Assembly (NCBI GenBank): GCA_030704615.1
Contig: CM060732.1
Location: forward strand, 49,459,053 to 49,519,052
Length of the DNA stretch: 60,000 bases
Origin: Takakia lepidozioides
Taxonomy: Eukaryota > Streptophyta > Takakiopsida > Takakiales > Takakiaceae
Reading direction: 5' to 3'
Positions 31,310-42,195 of this stretch are shown piece by piece. Both the position numbers and the translations under genes were made by a program. Every line of letters starts with the position of its first letter. The stretch's first letter is position 1. The notes under the pieces are model-generated. The model was not told where the DNA came from. It did no database searches and worked only from the letters and a program-made list of their open reading frames with translations.

Positions 31310-32100
31310 TGTCAAGGACAAGAACATGACTGAACACAAACAAGAGATCAGACTAGAGGTACAAGACTAGACAAGAAGTCAAGGTCGGCGTGGCCGTATG
31401 CACTATGAGTAAATAGGAATCAAGATGATCTTTTAAACAATGAACAAGAGTACAAGATATTGGAACACGACTTGAATACTGGAATGCTGGAAACTAGACT
31501 GAAGTACCAGATACTGGAAACTGGGCTAGAGTACTGGGAACTGGACTGGAGTACTGGGAACTGGAAACAAGAGTAGCTTGAACTGGTGTTGGCGAGACTG
31601 AAGAGTGTCCAGTCTCGCCTCCTATATATACTAGCTACTAAGAAACTTCCCCTTATGGAGGTTTCTTGCTGGAGAAGTTTCCAAGATTAAACAAAGGTTT
31701 CTTGATGGAGAAGCTTCCTTAAACAAATGAGGTATCTTGATGGAGAAGTTTCCTCCAAAGGAAGCTTCCTGAGCAGTTTCCCAAGTTACTCTTGATAATT
31801 TGGTAAACTCCTGGTAACTTGGTAAGTAATGGTAAATCATGGTAGATCATGGTAACTTCCAGTAACATGGTAACTTGATAACTTTCGGTATTTATTCCTG
31901 GTAAGTTCATCTGGGCTATGTCCGTGATACCAGCCTGAAGTGCCCCAACAGCCATTCAGCTGGGAATGCGGGTTTTACGTCATGTCCTTCATCTAAGGAT
32001 ATTATGAATGGCTTCAAACTGGGCATAGTCGAACCTCTTCTAAAAGGGCAGAGAGAGGAGTACCTTTCACGAAACACTGGTTTACGTTCAAGTTTGCACT
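31310..32100 (-). repeat. 5' LTR of the gypsy element (outer end approximate)
   Basis: The plus-strand boundary is TGTCAAGGAC at 31,310 (sense end ...CTTGACA). A sense TATATATA lies at 31,630-31,623. The U5/R part is rich in 'ACTGGAAACTGG' words (31,460-31,570), and U3 contains repeated GGTAACTTGGTAA words (31,790-31,885). No partner LTR was found, so the outer edge is a guess. Confidence 0.5.
31589..31630 (-). promoter_or_regulatory. LTR core promoter: TATA box and inferred RNA start
   Basis: Sense strand: TATATATA (31,630-31,623), then 27 bp from TATA start to CTTCAGTCTCGCCAA (31,603-31,589), the sequence complementary to the PBS. Confidence 0.6.
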
Positions 32101-32399
32101 TGGCCAACGGATGCAGTGTCTTAAGTACATCTTGACTGGTTTGACCGCTGCTGAGAAAGTAGTATCCTCATAGATATTCATCTGGGCCCGAGATTAGAGT
32201 TGCACCGTAGGACGCATTTGTCATGTAAGAATGTTTTTGAGCATTTGCAACGAAATAAAAGATGACTTTGCATACACATCCTATTGGTCGCATATGAGTG
32301 CAGTGTGGAGTAGTCGTTGTAGACTTGTGACCAATTCACTGTATGTTGTTAAGCGGACTTACCCCTGCACACACAATCATTTTGTTTAACATACCAATG
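32101..32399. other. No gene seen
   Basis: May include the outer U3 of the gypsy LTR: a TTCATCTGGGC word at 31,909 recurs at 32,179. Nothing else recognisable. Confidence 0.3.
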
Positions 32400-32960
32400 G
32401 AGTACACTGGTCAGCAAACAACCGAGAGTCAGCAGACTGCTAGAGTACGGGAAGAGGGTATGCCTAGGCTTATGAACAGATAGAGGGCAATGTCGCCAGA
32501 CTGACGAAAGTCCGACAGACTAAGGAGTTGGGACCAGTCCGGCAGACTGGCAGATGCGATTGGGAACCATGAGCCTGCACTGGTGAGCAGACTGTGAGAG
32601 TCACCGGAGTGGTAGAGTACAGGCGGATGACATTGGTCAGTAGTCTGCCAAGTCTGGTTAGCAGAGTAAGTGAGAGTCCACCGTACTGAGAATGGCCAGT
32701 CTGATGGGCAGACCGCATAAGGCTCACTGGTCAGCCAGGTGCAAGCACGTTCAGAACCGGGAGACTGGTCTGCTCAGGAGAAGGCTGGCACAGCAGACTG
32801 TTCGAAGACCGAGTCCCAGCCTGGTACTGTTGACTGGTTCAGATGGTTGAGCAGACTGGTTCAGACGGTAGAAGACTGGTTGAGCATACTGGTTCAGATC
32901 CCAGAAGACTGGTTTACCAGGCTGGTTGGCAGACAGGTTGGAAGTCTGGTGCACATGCAA
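32400..32960. repeat. Degenerate CAGACTGG minisatellite, left block
   Basis: CAGACTGG, AGACTGGTT and close variants recur at roughly 15-30 bp, densest at 32,830-32,950 (GAGCAGACTGGTTCAGA, repeated). The same vocabulary occurs inside the neighbouring MULE (34.4-35.1 kb) and on its far side (36.8-37.1 kb). Confidence 0.6.
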
Positions 32961-33024
32961 TCGTACCGCCGAAATTTTATTTCATCGGGAGAATGATACT
33001 GTACCATTTCCTACATTTCCTACT

Positions 33025-36000
33025 CTATTTTACAACTGGTATACGGTCTGCAACCCTCCGGATTGTGGAGTATATGTGTGCTGTAGGTGTTGGGGCACCA
33101 ACCCTCTTCCCTATTTTGCGTAAGACCCTGGGTCGCGTTTCCCATGCCTCAACGAAATCTCGTTTCCTTTTCAGTGACATATTGTTGTTGTCATTTACAG
33201 GACGGAAGCTCTTTGCTGCCGCAGGGTGCAACATTCCTGCAACACTCTTGGCGAGAATATCAACAAGCTGCCCCCTACAGATACGAAGAGAAGACAACAC
33301 ATGTTTCTCCAGGTATTTGTCGTCCCCAACAATGCGAAGTATGTCTGCAAATTCTTCATTCATGGAGGATGGTACGAGGACAGGCTCCGCATCATAGGGG
33401 AAGTCATATGTGGAAGGGCCCTCTGTTGCATTTCCCAAACCCTCTTCGTCGCCGCCACTTGCATGAACCCTAAATACATTATGCAATCCTCCATGAATGG
33501 TTTCCAGCGCCGTGCCACAAGCACGCACTATGAGTCCATCCTACAAGTGTGGATGAAGCAACTTCAGGACTTGGACTTGATGCTTGCACAAATTGCCCTT
33601 CATTGCCCATGGTCAAGTGCAAGAAGCCCATTCGCATCCGGGGTTGTAAACAATGTAAATTGTGTTTGGGTGATTGGTGCTTAGAACATAGGCTGGTTGC
33701 CCAGGATGGAACGGAAGAGTGATATTGCAAGCTGGGATATCGTGTGCCGCAAGCACAGATTGGACATGTACTTCTCTTGTTTGTCATTCCTTATGAATCC
33801 ATGCGTTTTCAGGTGAATTGCATACCAGTAGTGTGTTAGCACACGGCCTGTGAGTTCCTATATGAGCCAATCTACTCTACGCCCAGTCATTTTGTCTTTC
33901 CCCATCCTCAGTCTTGCCTTCAAGTTTCCATGGTATGCCTCAATGCTAGCGTTGATGTCTTGACTGGCATGTGGAACATGGTGAGCTGCTGTACACCACA
34001 TTGCTATTTTAGGACGCCATTCCTTATCGATGTAGTCCATAAATTCATGCCCATTCGGATATTTCTTTCTCATGCGTCGGAGCATTGTTGCTACCCTTGC
34101 AAGACCTTCTTTGGGATTGCTTGGTCCACCTCTACAGTACACGAGGTCTCCCATATCTTTCAGCAGTTTGCGGCAGTGATATGATCTTTGGTTTTCGCGC
34201 ATGATTGCTTCACCCAAGCCCGCCGGACATGCCAAAGGCAAGGAAATTGAGCACTCCTTGAAAAACAGCCCTGCAAAGTACACATGCCCGCATGAGAGAC
34301 TTCAAAGAGGACTTCGCCGGTGGACTTGGGCACTAACCCAGTAGACTCTTTGGTTGACTGGTCTGCCCGTCTGTTCCAGTGGACTTGCCCAACGGATTCA
34401 GGTAGCAGACTCGCCCACTCTGACCTGTCATGAGTGTTGCCCTCACGACACCGCCAGCAGACCTGACCACGCTGACCTCGCAACGGACTTACGTAAGTGA
34501 GTCTTGCAACGGACTTGGCCAGAGGGCATCCCGAGCGGACTGGATTGCCAGCAGACTTCCGAACAGTCCCCTCCGGCGGACTCGCCTGCGAGCGGACTTG
34601 CTGGACCAGACTGAGGTCGCAGCAGACTGGCGCACGTGAGTCTTGCAGCGGCCTGCTTGCAAACAGTCTCCTCTGGCGGACCTGCCTGCCAGCGGACTTG
34701 CTGGACCAGAGTGAGGTCGCAACAGACTGGCGCATGTGAGTCTTGCAGCGGATTGCTTGCGAATAGTCCCTTCCGGCGAACCTGTCTGCCAGCGGACTTG
34801 CTGGACCAGACCGAGGTCGCAGCAGACTGGCGCACGTGAGTCTTGCAGTAGAGCTTGCAAACCCTCGGCATTGGGCCTAGACTTGCCCTTAGGGAGAGCA
34901 GCAGACCTACCAAACTTTGCTGCTGGCAGCACACCGAGCAGACTGACCTTGCAACATACTTGCGCAAGTGAGTCTTCCGGACTTGCTTATCAGCGGACTG
35001 GTTTGCCAGCAGACTTGCAGAAATGAATGGGCCAGACTTGTAGCCAGGACTGCGTTGTATGGCAGGGGACTTGCCGAAGAGACAGACAATGGACGCAAAC
35101 GACGGACTTGCACGCGAGTGTACACGAGGGTACGTGAAACTTACGTTATGGCGTTTATTTCGGCGTCGGCATCGTCCACAATGAAGGCATTGGGTCGCCA
35201 GTCTGGCATTTCTGCGAGGAGAGAGTCCTGCAAGGCTGCCATCCACGGCACCAAGTCTGTTGTCCGCTCACGCGCGCATATGATGTACGCAACTGGTATA
35301 CCGTTAAGCCACTCGTCGAAGACCATCAACGTGTACAATGGGAACTGTTCAAATGCAGAATGTCAGATGCTACCAGTGTGCGTACATCCACTACTTCTGC
35401 AAGTGGATAAATTGTGAAAGGGATGAAGAGTACCTTGTGGTGATTTGTCCCGAAGGTTGCATCGCATGCAACGATACGGGCATGGCCTAATTGAAGCATT
35501 CGCTTCTTCTGCCACTCAGTCTGTATGCCGATTGTGAATGTTAAGTCACCATCGTAGTGCTTGAATGTTGGCGCCAATTTCTCCTCTTGATAGAAGAAGA
35601 CCGATTTCGGGTTCTGGTCTTTCCACATGCGGACACTTTCCGCATCGTTGGCATGTTTTTTGAACGTTTGTCACGCCCGTTTCTCGGCCAGGTTGCGCAC
35701 ATCCTGCTCCAGCAAAAAATCATCTCGTGTCCATGCATCCCCCAACCCGGTGTTGTTCATGACGTGCTCTTTATGTTCCATCATGATTTGGGCGACTGAC
35801 AGGCCTCGGCACCGACACTCCATGACCCATGCTTTCACTTCCTCGCTAATGTGTGGTGCATAGGCGTGGCGAGTGTTCCTGAACTCAATGGACTTCCCAT
35901 GACAGGCGTTCCCTTTCGCGTCTGTATGCTCCATATTGTTGTAGTACTTGAGGACACAAATGTCGGGGGCGAGATAGCATTGCTGGACCTTGAAACAGCA

Positions 36001-36700
36001 CTGGCAACCACGCTTGTAAGACTCTCCATATTCCGACTTCTTTCTCCTTGGGCCTTTATGAGGGTGAGATGTTCCAGCACTCACAAGAGGTCCTCCACGT
36101 TTCAGTTTGGGATCCTCCACTATCGCATTGTTGGTGCGCTTGTCATCTGGACCGTAGCAGCATTGATACCTGGACATAAAAATCACAATGGATATCCATC
36201 GACTTTATGGAAGCATGAAATCACAGAACGTGGGTACGAAAAATGGCAACAGACATGCAATCAGACTACAAAAGGACGATGAGGATGGTGCACACATGAT
36301 ACTGTTCAGAGAACTGTTGGCTCTCGGCTCTTTTTAACATGCCGGATTGCATTTTAGTATGGACATTCACCCAAAACTGAGTGGGGTAGTCCACCAAATT
36401 CTCCTCTCCAAGGAGAAAGTCATCAACTCTATTCCACGGTATGCAGGCCTTCAGAACATTATGTCTGGCACCCATATAACCATATTGCGTGTCTCTCTTC
36501 CATTGGAGGTCCTTCGTGTTGAAGGGTCCTGGTTTGGATGTTTGCAAACTTTGTCGAAGAGGCCGTATAATCCAGCATCCCGTTTTTAGTATATCATCAT
36601 CTTCTGCTTCCACGTCCATGCCATGTACAGTACAGAGGACACGCTTCAGAACCTGCAAGAAACGCGCCGCAATACACTGGACACGATGGACAACGTGCAA
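33025..36700 (-). pseudogene. Second MULE transposase gene with SWIM finger, multiple lesions
   Basis: Minus-strand exons, 5' to 3': N-terminus 36,700-36,290 (LQWKRDTQYGYMGARHNVLK, ACIPWNRVDDFLLGEENLVD); a FAR1-like Cys-rich DNA-binding region at 36,172-35,674 (KRGCQCCFKVQQC, NACHGKS); a catalytic region with ARIVACDATFGTN (first Asp), then after an intron FPLYTLMVFDEWLNGIPVAY and FIVDDADAEINAI (second Asp); after a long minisatellite-filled intron FPCLWHVRRAWVKQSC and SIEAYHGNLKARLRMG; finally a SWIM-like region CEWASCT...LCKHQVQV and a C-terminal tail to 33,025. Lesions: TGA at 35,671-35,673, a frameshift near 34,165, the second SWIM Cys changed to TGA (33,642-33,644 region), and TAG shortly after. 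The family is a plant MULE group different from the 5-18 kb element. Non-functional copy. No TIRs or TSD were found. Confidence 0.8.
34494..34891. repeat. 100-bp minisatellite, about 4 copies, inside a MULE intron
   Basis: Units starting GCGGACTTGCTGGACCAGA at 34,592, 34,692 and 34,792, with a diverged unit before. Each contains GTGAGTCTTGCAGC, CAGACTGGCGCA and CCTGCCTGCCA. More degenerate GGACTTGC and CAGACTT words extend over 34,300-35,110. It occupies the intron between the second-Asp exon and the CLWHVRRAW exon. Confidence 0.85.
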
Positions 36701-36779
36701 GGAGCATCAGTGCGCACGTTCGCGGCTGTTGGCAAGTGGCAGGTGGCAGGGATAAGGTTTGAATTCATGCCCTACAAAT

Positions 36780-37260
36780 GGAGGGCTCAGATGGCATTTA
36801 CGAATGGACGGTCCAGATGCGGCATCATCAGTGGACTGGAGGAAAACGGACTCATGGGCGGCGGACTGGCGGGCAGACTGTTGGGTGGACTGGCATGGAT
36901 GGTGCGGATGGGTTTCTTAGAATGGACGATCTAGATCCTTCGGCCGGCGCGGACTGGCAGACTGGCAGACGGGCACAACGGACAGTTGGGTGGACTTGCG
37001 GGGACTGGCACGACTGGCGTGCACAACGGACTGGCCGACAGACTGGCGGTTTGGCGGACTGAGGAGAACTGGACTCACGGGCAGCGGACTGGCGGGCGGA
37101 CTGGCCGCACCGGATTGGGGGCGCGGCGGAGCACGGGCGGGGCTGTTGCGGGCGCGCGGCAACAGCTGGGCAACCGCGCGCAGCGGCGGGCGGGGGGGGG
37201 GGGGGTGTCCAGGTGGGGGGAGCCGGGCGTCCGTGCGCGGGGCCCATCGGTCAGCTCGCG
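36780..37260. repeat. GGACTGGC minisatellite and GC-rich tract with poly-G
   Basis: GGACTGGCGGGC, CAGACTGGC and GGACTGGC variants repeat through 36,830-37,110, followed by very GC-rich DNA with a run of about 15 G at 37,190-37,204. Overlapping ORFs on both strands (Arg/Gly-rich or Pro/Ala-rich) are by-products of composition. Confidence 0.7.
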
Positions 37261-37500
37261 CGTGCGCCATATCGTCCCAATTATTGTAAAATGAGAGGCA
37301 GGTTAAATTGGACAAATTTCACATCCTAAGGATACATTAAACTTTTCAATACTAATGCCATCAATTATTCTCAAAACAAGGTCTTTGCAAAGAATCAAGC
37401 TCCAACTTAAAGAACTGAACTCTAAGAACCAAAACTTATAGCTTTGCACAATAATACGATGTATGACATTCATGTTACTAACTAACGGAGCGGTTTGATG
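37261..37500. other. AT-rich flank of the hAT insertion; no gene seen
   Basis: Continues beyond the hAT element at 50,014 once the insertion is removed. Confidence 0.4.
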
Positions 37501-37508
37501 GTCCAAAC
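37501..37508. repeat. 8-bp target site duplication GTCCAAAC, left
   Basis: Exact match to 50,006-50,013; 8 bp is the hAT-superfamily length. Confidence 0.85.
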
Positions 37509-38110
37509 CAGTGTTGGGCGGTTATCAGGTTTTCGTGAGCTCCTCCGGTGCAGGTTCTTTGCCAATTGGCCCTTCTTTAAAACCTCCGGAGGCGGGTAAA
37601 TGGCAAAAGAAAAAATTAAATAACCTGCCGGAGGCGGTTCTTTGATGTTTTCAAAAAACCCGGTTAAGTTCAATTCCGGTTATTAAAGACCTTTGCACAG
37701 GCGGTTTTTTGAACCGGTTCTGGAAGTTCAATATACTTCATAACCCGGTAGATAACCGGCGGTCCTTAAAACGGTTATATTGCGGTCATGTAAACGAACT
37801 ACTTATAAAATAAAAATTTACATATATTGAAATGATGAAAATATTAATTTTAAAAAAACTTAAATAAATGCCAAGCAGGGATTGACCAGCCATGCAAGAT
37901 GGTTAGCCCTTGAAATTGGATCATCAAGATGATCAATAATGGACATCTTAGTTACCAGATTGGTGTCACATTCATCTTAGCAAAGGTATATGCTGACACT
38001 ATTTATTGATAACCGGGTCCTTTTTTAAGGCCATGGCCGGATACCAATAAATAAAAAACCAAACTTGCTCGCCGGTTCTCAAAGCCCGCCGGTTATCTCA
38101 ACCCCTAGCC
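37509..38110. repeat. hAT left arm with ATAACCGG subterminal motifs
   Basis: CCGGTTAT, AACCGG and GGCGGTT words recur more than fifteen times in about 600 bp. Long stretches are AT-rich. No coding frame. Confidence 0.65.
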
Positions 38111-38199
38111 TCTGTCGTGCGCATACATATCGCTACACAACTACATCGCTGTCCAAACCACACCACACATATATGCACAATAAAGTAGTCTGCCACAAT
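38111..38199. repeat. 89-bp direct repeat flanking the left LTR, copy 1
   Basis: CTGTCGTGCGCATACATATC... to ...TGCCACAAT; recurs at 38,550-38,638 with a 2-bp difference. The two copies sit on either side of the left 348-bp LTR, far too long for a target duplication. Confidence 0.8.
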
Positions 38200-38200
38200 A

Positions 38201-38548
38201 GATAGAAAACCCACGAACACACTGGTTACACAAAACATGAAAACCAAACCATCACTCTTTAAAACAGTAGTCGAGCCAGGGGCACCCCAAGCTATGGGGA
38301 CTCCACCCCACAACAACCTACACTCCCATCATGAGTACACTCAGACCTAAACGCATGCAGGAGTTCGGTCGCGCAGGCTCAACTCGAGAAAGATGAGCCG
38401 CGCGACTGCCGCTCTCGTGAAGATAAGACGGACCAGGTGTCAAACTAAACTTGACACCTGATTTAACACTTGACCTAAATCCAAGTGTTAAATACAAATA
38501 ACTAGTTTTATTCTAGCTGTTTTCACACTGTGCTTATTTAACTTGACA
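38201..38548 (-). repeat. 348-bp LTR, 3' copy
   Basis: Nearly identical to 49,527-49,874 (differences confined to an A-run region). In sense orientation it starts TGTCAAGTTAAATAAG. See the partner LTR for the self-priming evidence. Confidence 0.75.
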
Positions 38549-38549
38549 G

Positions 38550-38638
38550 CTGTCGTGCGCATACATATCGCTACACAACACATCGCTGTCCAAACCACAC
38601 CACACATATATGCACAATAAAGTAGTCTGCCACAATCG
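38550..38638. repeat. 89-bp direct repeat flanking the left LTR, copy 2
   Basis: Partner of 38,111-38,199; lies immediately inside the LTR, where a polypurine tract would be expected but is not seen. Confidence 0.8.
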
Positions 38639-38892
38639 CCCCCTAGCTGGTGGATAGGTCCCTCTACCTCCAGATAGCTACAAGATGTAATAGCCACAGC
38701 CGTACTAAGTCCTCTATCACTGTCCCTATGTACTCAAACTCTATAGACCAAGAGGCCGGGTACAAGAGTAGCCCCATCGTTAGTCGCCGTCTTGCAATCT
38801 ATGAACTTGAGCCAAGATCTCGTGTGTTCAAGGTCTCCTAGTAGCTGGGTCTTGCGTTTCTTGTTAACCTCCCATGGTTGTATCCACTCCCA
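38639..38892. other. Non-coding stretch between 3' LTR and pol end
   Basis: No gene seen. Presumed 3' untranslated part of the retroelement. Confidence 0.35.
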
Positions 38893-40130
38893 CTATCCAA
38901 TGCATGTGGACAACCAATCCCCATCCGGAACCATCTCAAGAGGTGGAGTCAAGCATCCCATATGCCAACCTCTAGAGCACCGATCACATACCAGCATGGT
39001 GGCTGCCCCTTTAGCAGACCCACACAACATGCACCTCAAACCTGCAGATACCACTGCCAGGTTTGGGTCAATCCTGCCATCGACATTCGGAAGGTGACAT
39101 GGCGCACAATTACGCACATGGTCCTTCCAAGTGATGCCATCCCGACCCTCCAAGACCAAGACGCCTGAGGGCAAGACCTCTCGAACCCTCAAAATAACAC
39201 GTCCTGCAGTCACATCCAGGGTCGTAGGAGCAGTCTGCTGCAGATAGACATAGTCACCAGGGTTGAATCTCCGAACCCCAGGACGATAGCCCCCACCACG
39301 TATGGTAGCATACCTCAACGTATCACGGTGTTGTGCAATGGCAAGGTTCTCGAAAGCCATGGGCATGACTCTCTTGAACAACTCTGCACGCTGCTCACAT
39401 GCACGTGCCCACACGTCCGGATCGTCAAGGTTAAGAACTAGCAGCTTCTCTGCGAATGGATGTAGGCAAATCCGGCTCTCGGCCAAAGAGAAGAAAGTAT
39501 GGTGAGAAAGAGGCAAGTGATGCTTGCTTGCTGAACCTGTAGCCCATGGCTAACCAGGGTAACTGAAGGTCCCAATCTCCTAGGTGTCCCTTCTGCAAGC
39601 CATACTTGCGCAAACCCCTCTTTACTGTCTGAACAACTCTCTCTGCCAAGCCATCGGCTTCAGGATGATCCCGAGAAGTGGTGCGGTGGTCTATCAAGGC
39701 TTGTCACACAAAGCCTGAAACTCCCCCAAGAACTCTCTCCCTTGGTCCGTGAGTACCTCAGCTGGAGCACCGAATCGGCTAAGCACACAATCCAGGAATG
39801 CATACGCAGCTCCCTCACTAGCCTTATCAGGCAATGGAACCAATTCAATCCACTTGGAGAAGTGCTCCACCATCACCAACACGTACTTGTTGTGGCGCAT
39901 GGTCAGTGGCAACGGCCCTGCGAAGTCAAGACTCCACCTGTAGCCAATCCCATGATCGGAAGAGGGTGCAATTGTGGAGTAGGGGCGTTGAATGAAGCAC
40001 GCACCCTGTCACACACCATGCACCTAGCCACAAATTGTTGCACCTCTGTGCATACCACGCCACCAATACTGCCCCTGCAGTAGACTATGAGTGCGTCGCA
40101 CCCCAAAATGCCCCAACTCCTCATGGGCAT
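38893..40130 (-). pseudogene. gypsy integrase (H2C2-DDE) with C-terminal PHD finger
   Basis: Integrase inserts the cDNA into chromosomes (family knowledge). The zinc-finger region is HAHEELGHFGVRRT followed by FVARCMVCDRVRAS. The core has WSLDFAGPLPL (first Asp), VLTDQGREFLGEF (second Asp) and EADGLAERVVQT (Glu). A GPY-like C-terminal part follows, then LPNVDGRIDP and a PHD finger at 38,900-39,040: CMLCGSAKG, MLVCDRCSRGWHMGCLTPP, PDGDWLSTCIG. The last Cys pair has one Cys replaced by Ser. PHD fingers read histone H3 tails, so this may replace the chromodomain used by chromoviruses to choose insertion sites (inference). Frameshifts near 39,925, 39,700 and 39,520 break the frame. Confidence 0.8.
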
Positions 40131-40136
40131 GCCGCA

Positions 40137-41852
40137 CTAACCGGCCCGCTGTGTTGGGTGAGGCACAATCCTCACTCGACCATCCTCCCACACTCGGAGC
40201 AGGTGTGTCCCCTCCCACCTGAACCTCTTGGCTCGTTGTAGGATCCGATCCCTCTCCTTGGCAGTCATAGTGGCTGCCGTGTCTCCACTGCGGAGGTAGT
40301 CCAACACAACTGAATCCTCATGTATATCTTTGGCGCCACCCTGCTCATTGCTGGCCTCAGGGTCCTCAGACACTTGATCTACAGTCATCCCTGTTGTAGG
40401 TCCAACCTGGCCTTCCGCTGCCAAGATACACAGAAATGCAGATGCATGCCATCCGGGCACCATCTCCTCGTCCGTCTCACCATGCCACCGAGCTCCAGTG
40501 TCATCCTGCTGGCTCGTGCATGGATTGCGACTCAACCCATCTGCATTTCGATTGACCAAACCCGGTCGATGCACCACCTGAAAGTCATACTCTTGAAGGA
40601 TGAGTGCCCACCGTGCAAGCTTCCCCGTAAGCTTGTCTGACTCCATCAACCACTTGAGTGGTTGGTGATCCGTGACAAGGGTGAAGAGATTGCCGTATAG
40701 ATAGCACCTGAAGTGTGCCACGGCCCACACTGCAGCTAAGCATTCTCCCTCATATGAGCTATACTTAGACTCTGCAGCATTGTTCGAGCGCTAGCATAAG
40801 CCACTACGAACTCTCTTCCCTCATCATCCACCTGTGTGAGCACCGCTCCAAGCCCCAGCATGCTCCAATCTGTATGCAGCTGAAAAGGACGCCCCCTGAT
40901 AGGTCGTCTCAAGATGGGCGCCGAGGTCAACCTCGCCTTGAGCTCTTGAAAAGCTTGTTCTTGCTCATCTTCCCACTGCCACTCCTGGTCCACCTTGGTC
41001 AGCTTGGTTAGAGCCTTTGCAATGGCACTAAATCCCTTAACAAACCGTCTGTAATAGTTTGCTAACCCCATGAAAGCTCGAACTCGGCTCACATCCGTGG
41101 GCGTGGAACCTGTGCAATGGACTCTACCTTAGTCTGCTGTACCCCCAATCCTCCAGGATATATCATGTGACCCAGATACTCAATCTGGTTGTGGAAAAAC
41201 TTGCACTTGCCCGGATGTAACTTCAATCCGTGCGTCCTCAAGCGCTCAAATACCCCCTGAAGGTGTCTCTCATGCTCCTCCACCGCAGCACTAAAGATGA
41301 TGATGTCATCTATGTAGCACCGAGCAAACTCCACCCCTGCTAGAATCCTGTCCATGACTCTTTGAAACTCAGCGGGAGCGTTTTAAGCCCAAATGGTAAG
41401 AACCGCCACTGGTATAGGCAATCCTTCCCGTGCTCATTGATCCCCCAGAATGCCGTCTTTTGCTTATCCGCCTCCTTGATCGGCAACTGGTGATATCCGG
41501 ATCGTAAATCCAACGTGCTAAAGACCTTGGAATGCCCAATGGCATCAAAGATCTCCTCTGGTGTTGGCATGGCATACCTATCGGACTTGGTCTGACGATT
41601 TACAGGCCGGTAATCACCGCACATACGTCTCTCCGTCCAATTGCCATAGACATCCTTCTTAGCTGGCATCACTGTGGCTGAAGCATACTCTCCACCAGAG
41701 AGCTCCACCAAACCTGCCTCCCAGAGATCTTGAGTCCTCATCTGAATCAAAGACCTCTCCATGTCACTGTATCTATAGGGTCTCCGAAAGATTGGCGTGT
41801 CAGTGGCCAACTCAATACGGATCTGACCCTTCAGTGCTCCCAAGTCCTTCAA
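40137..41852 (-). pseudogene. gypsy reverse transcriptase and RNase H
   Basis: RT blocks: IFRRPYRYSDMER, MPAKKDVYGNWTERRMCGDY, FSTLDLRSGYHQLPIKEADK, QWRFLPFGL and FARCYIDDIIIFSAAVEEHE (the YIDD box, about 41,305). Thumb/connection: VRAFMGLANYYRRFVKGFSA. RNase H: FQLHTDWSMLGLGAVLTQVD, AVAHFRCYLYGNLFTLVTDH and VNRNADGLSRNP. A frameshift separates fingers/palm from the YIDD block near 41,350, and further breaks occur near 41,090 and 40,735. In minus-strand order it follows directly after the methyltransferase-like region, so the methyltransferase sits between protease and RT. Confidence 0.88.
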
Positions 41853-42195
41853 ACTGAAGGCAAAGCAATTCCTGTAAGCCCTCAGGAACCGCCGTATACG
41901 TCGTCTCTCTCCTCCGGTGACAATGGGTCCAATGTCAGGCTCCCAATTGTCCTCCGTAACTGCAACCTTAAGTCCAGTGGGCTTAGAGGTAGAGGACCCG
42001 TCCCGTGGTGCTATGCTGCAACCTCTTGAGCAGTACCCCCTTCCTGCTCAGTCAATGACAAGGCTCATCCTGCCCCCATCATCATCATTGAGAACCTCCT
42101 CATCCCGAGAAGAATCCCCAACCTCATCCATCACAGCTGCCTTCGCTGCCAACTCCCTCTGAACCTCGAGCACCTCCCACATGTGCCATGGATGT

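Larger units (their letters stand above)
21557..32100 (-). mobile_element. Ty3/gypsy LTR element of sushi/Tf1-like type, split by a CACTA insertion
   Basis: Minus-strand order: LTR (31,310 to about 32,100), short leader, gag N-terminus (30,588-31,271), CACTA insertion (24,100-30,587), gag C-terminus with zinc knuckle, protease, RT, RNase H, then truncation before the integrase core at about 21,557. The gag reading (FDGTRSRFRGFVQQVRLF, DNRLFERRQEK) is of the kind found in sushi/Tf1-group chromoviruses. No second LTR was found, so the 3' end is lost. Several in-frame stops and frameshifts show it is inactive. Outer end of the LTR is approximate. Confidence 0.7.

Noticed and set aside
32400-37260. 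Terminal inverted repeats for the second MULE
   Set aside because: The flanking AGACTGG repeats are in direct rather than inverted orientation and no target duplication was found.
36852-37315. Long overlapping Pro- or Arg-rich ORFs
   Set aside because: Composition effect of the GC-rich minisatellite and poly-G tract; open on several frames at once.
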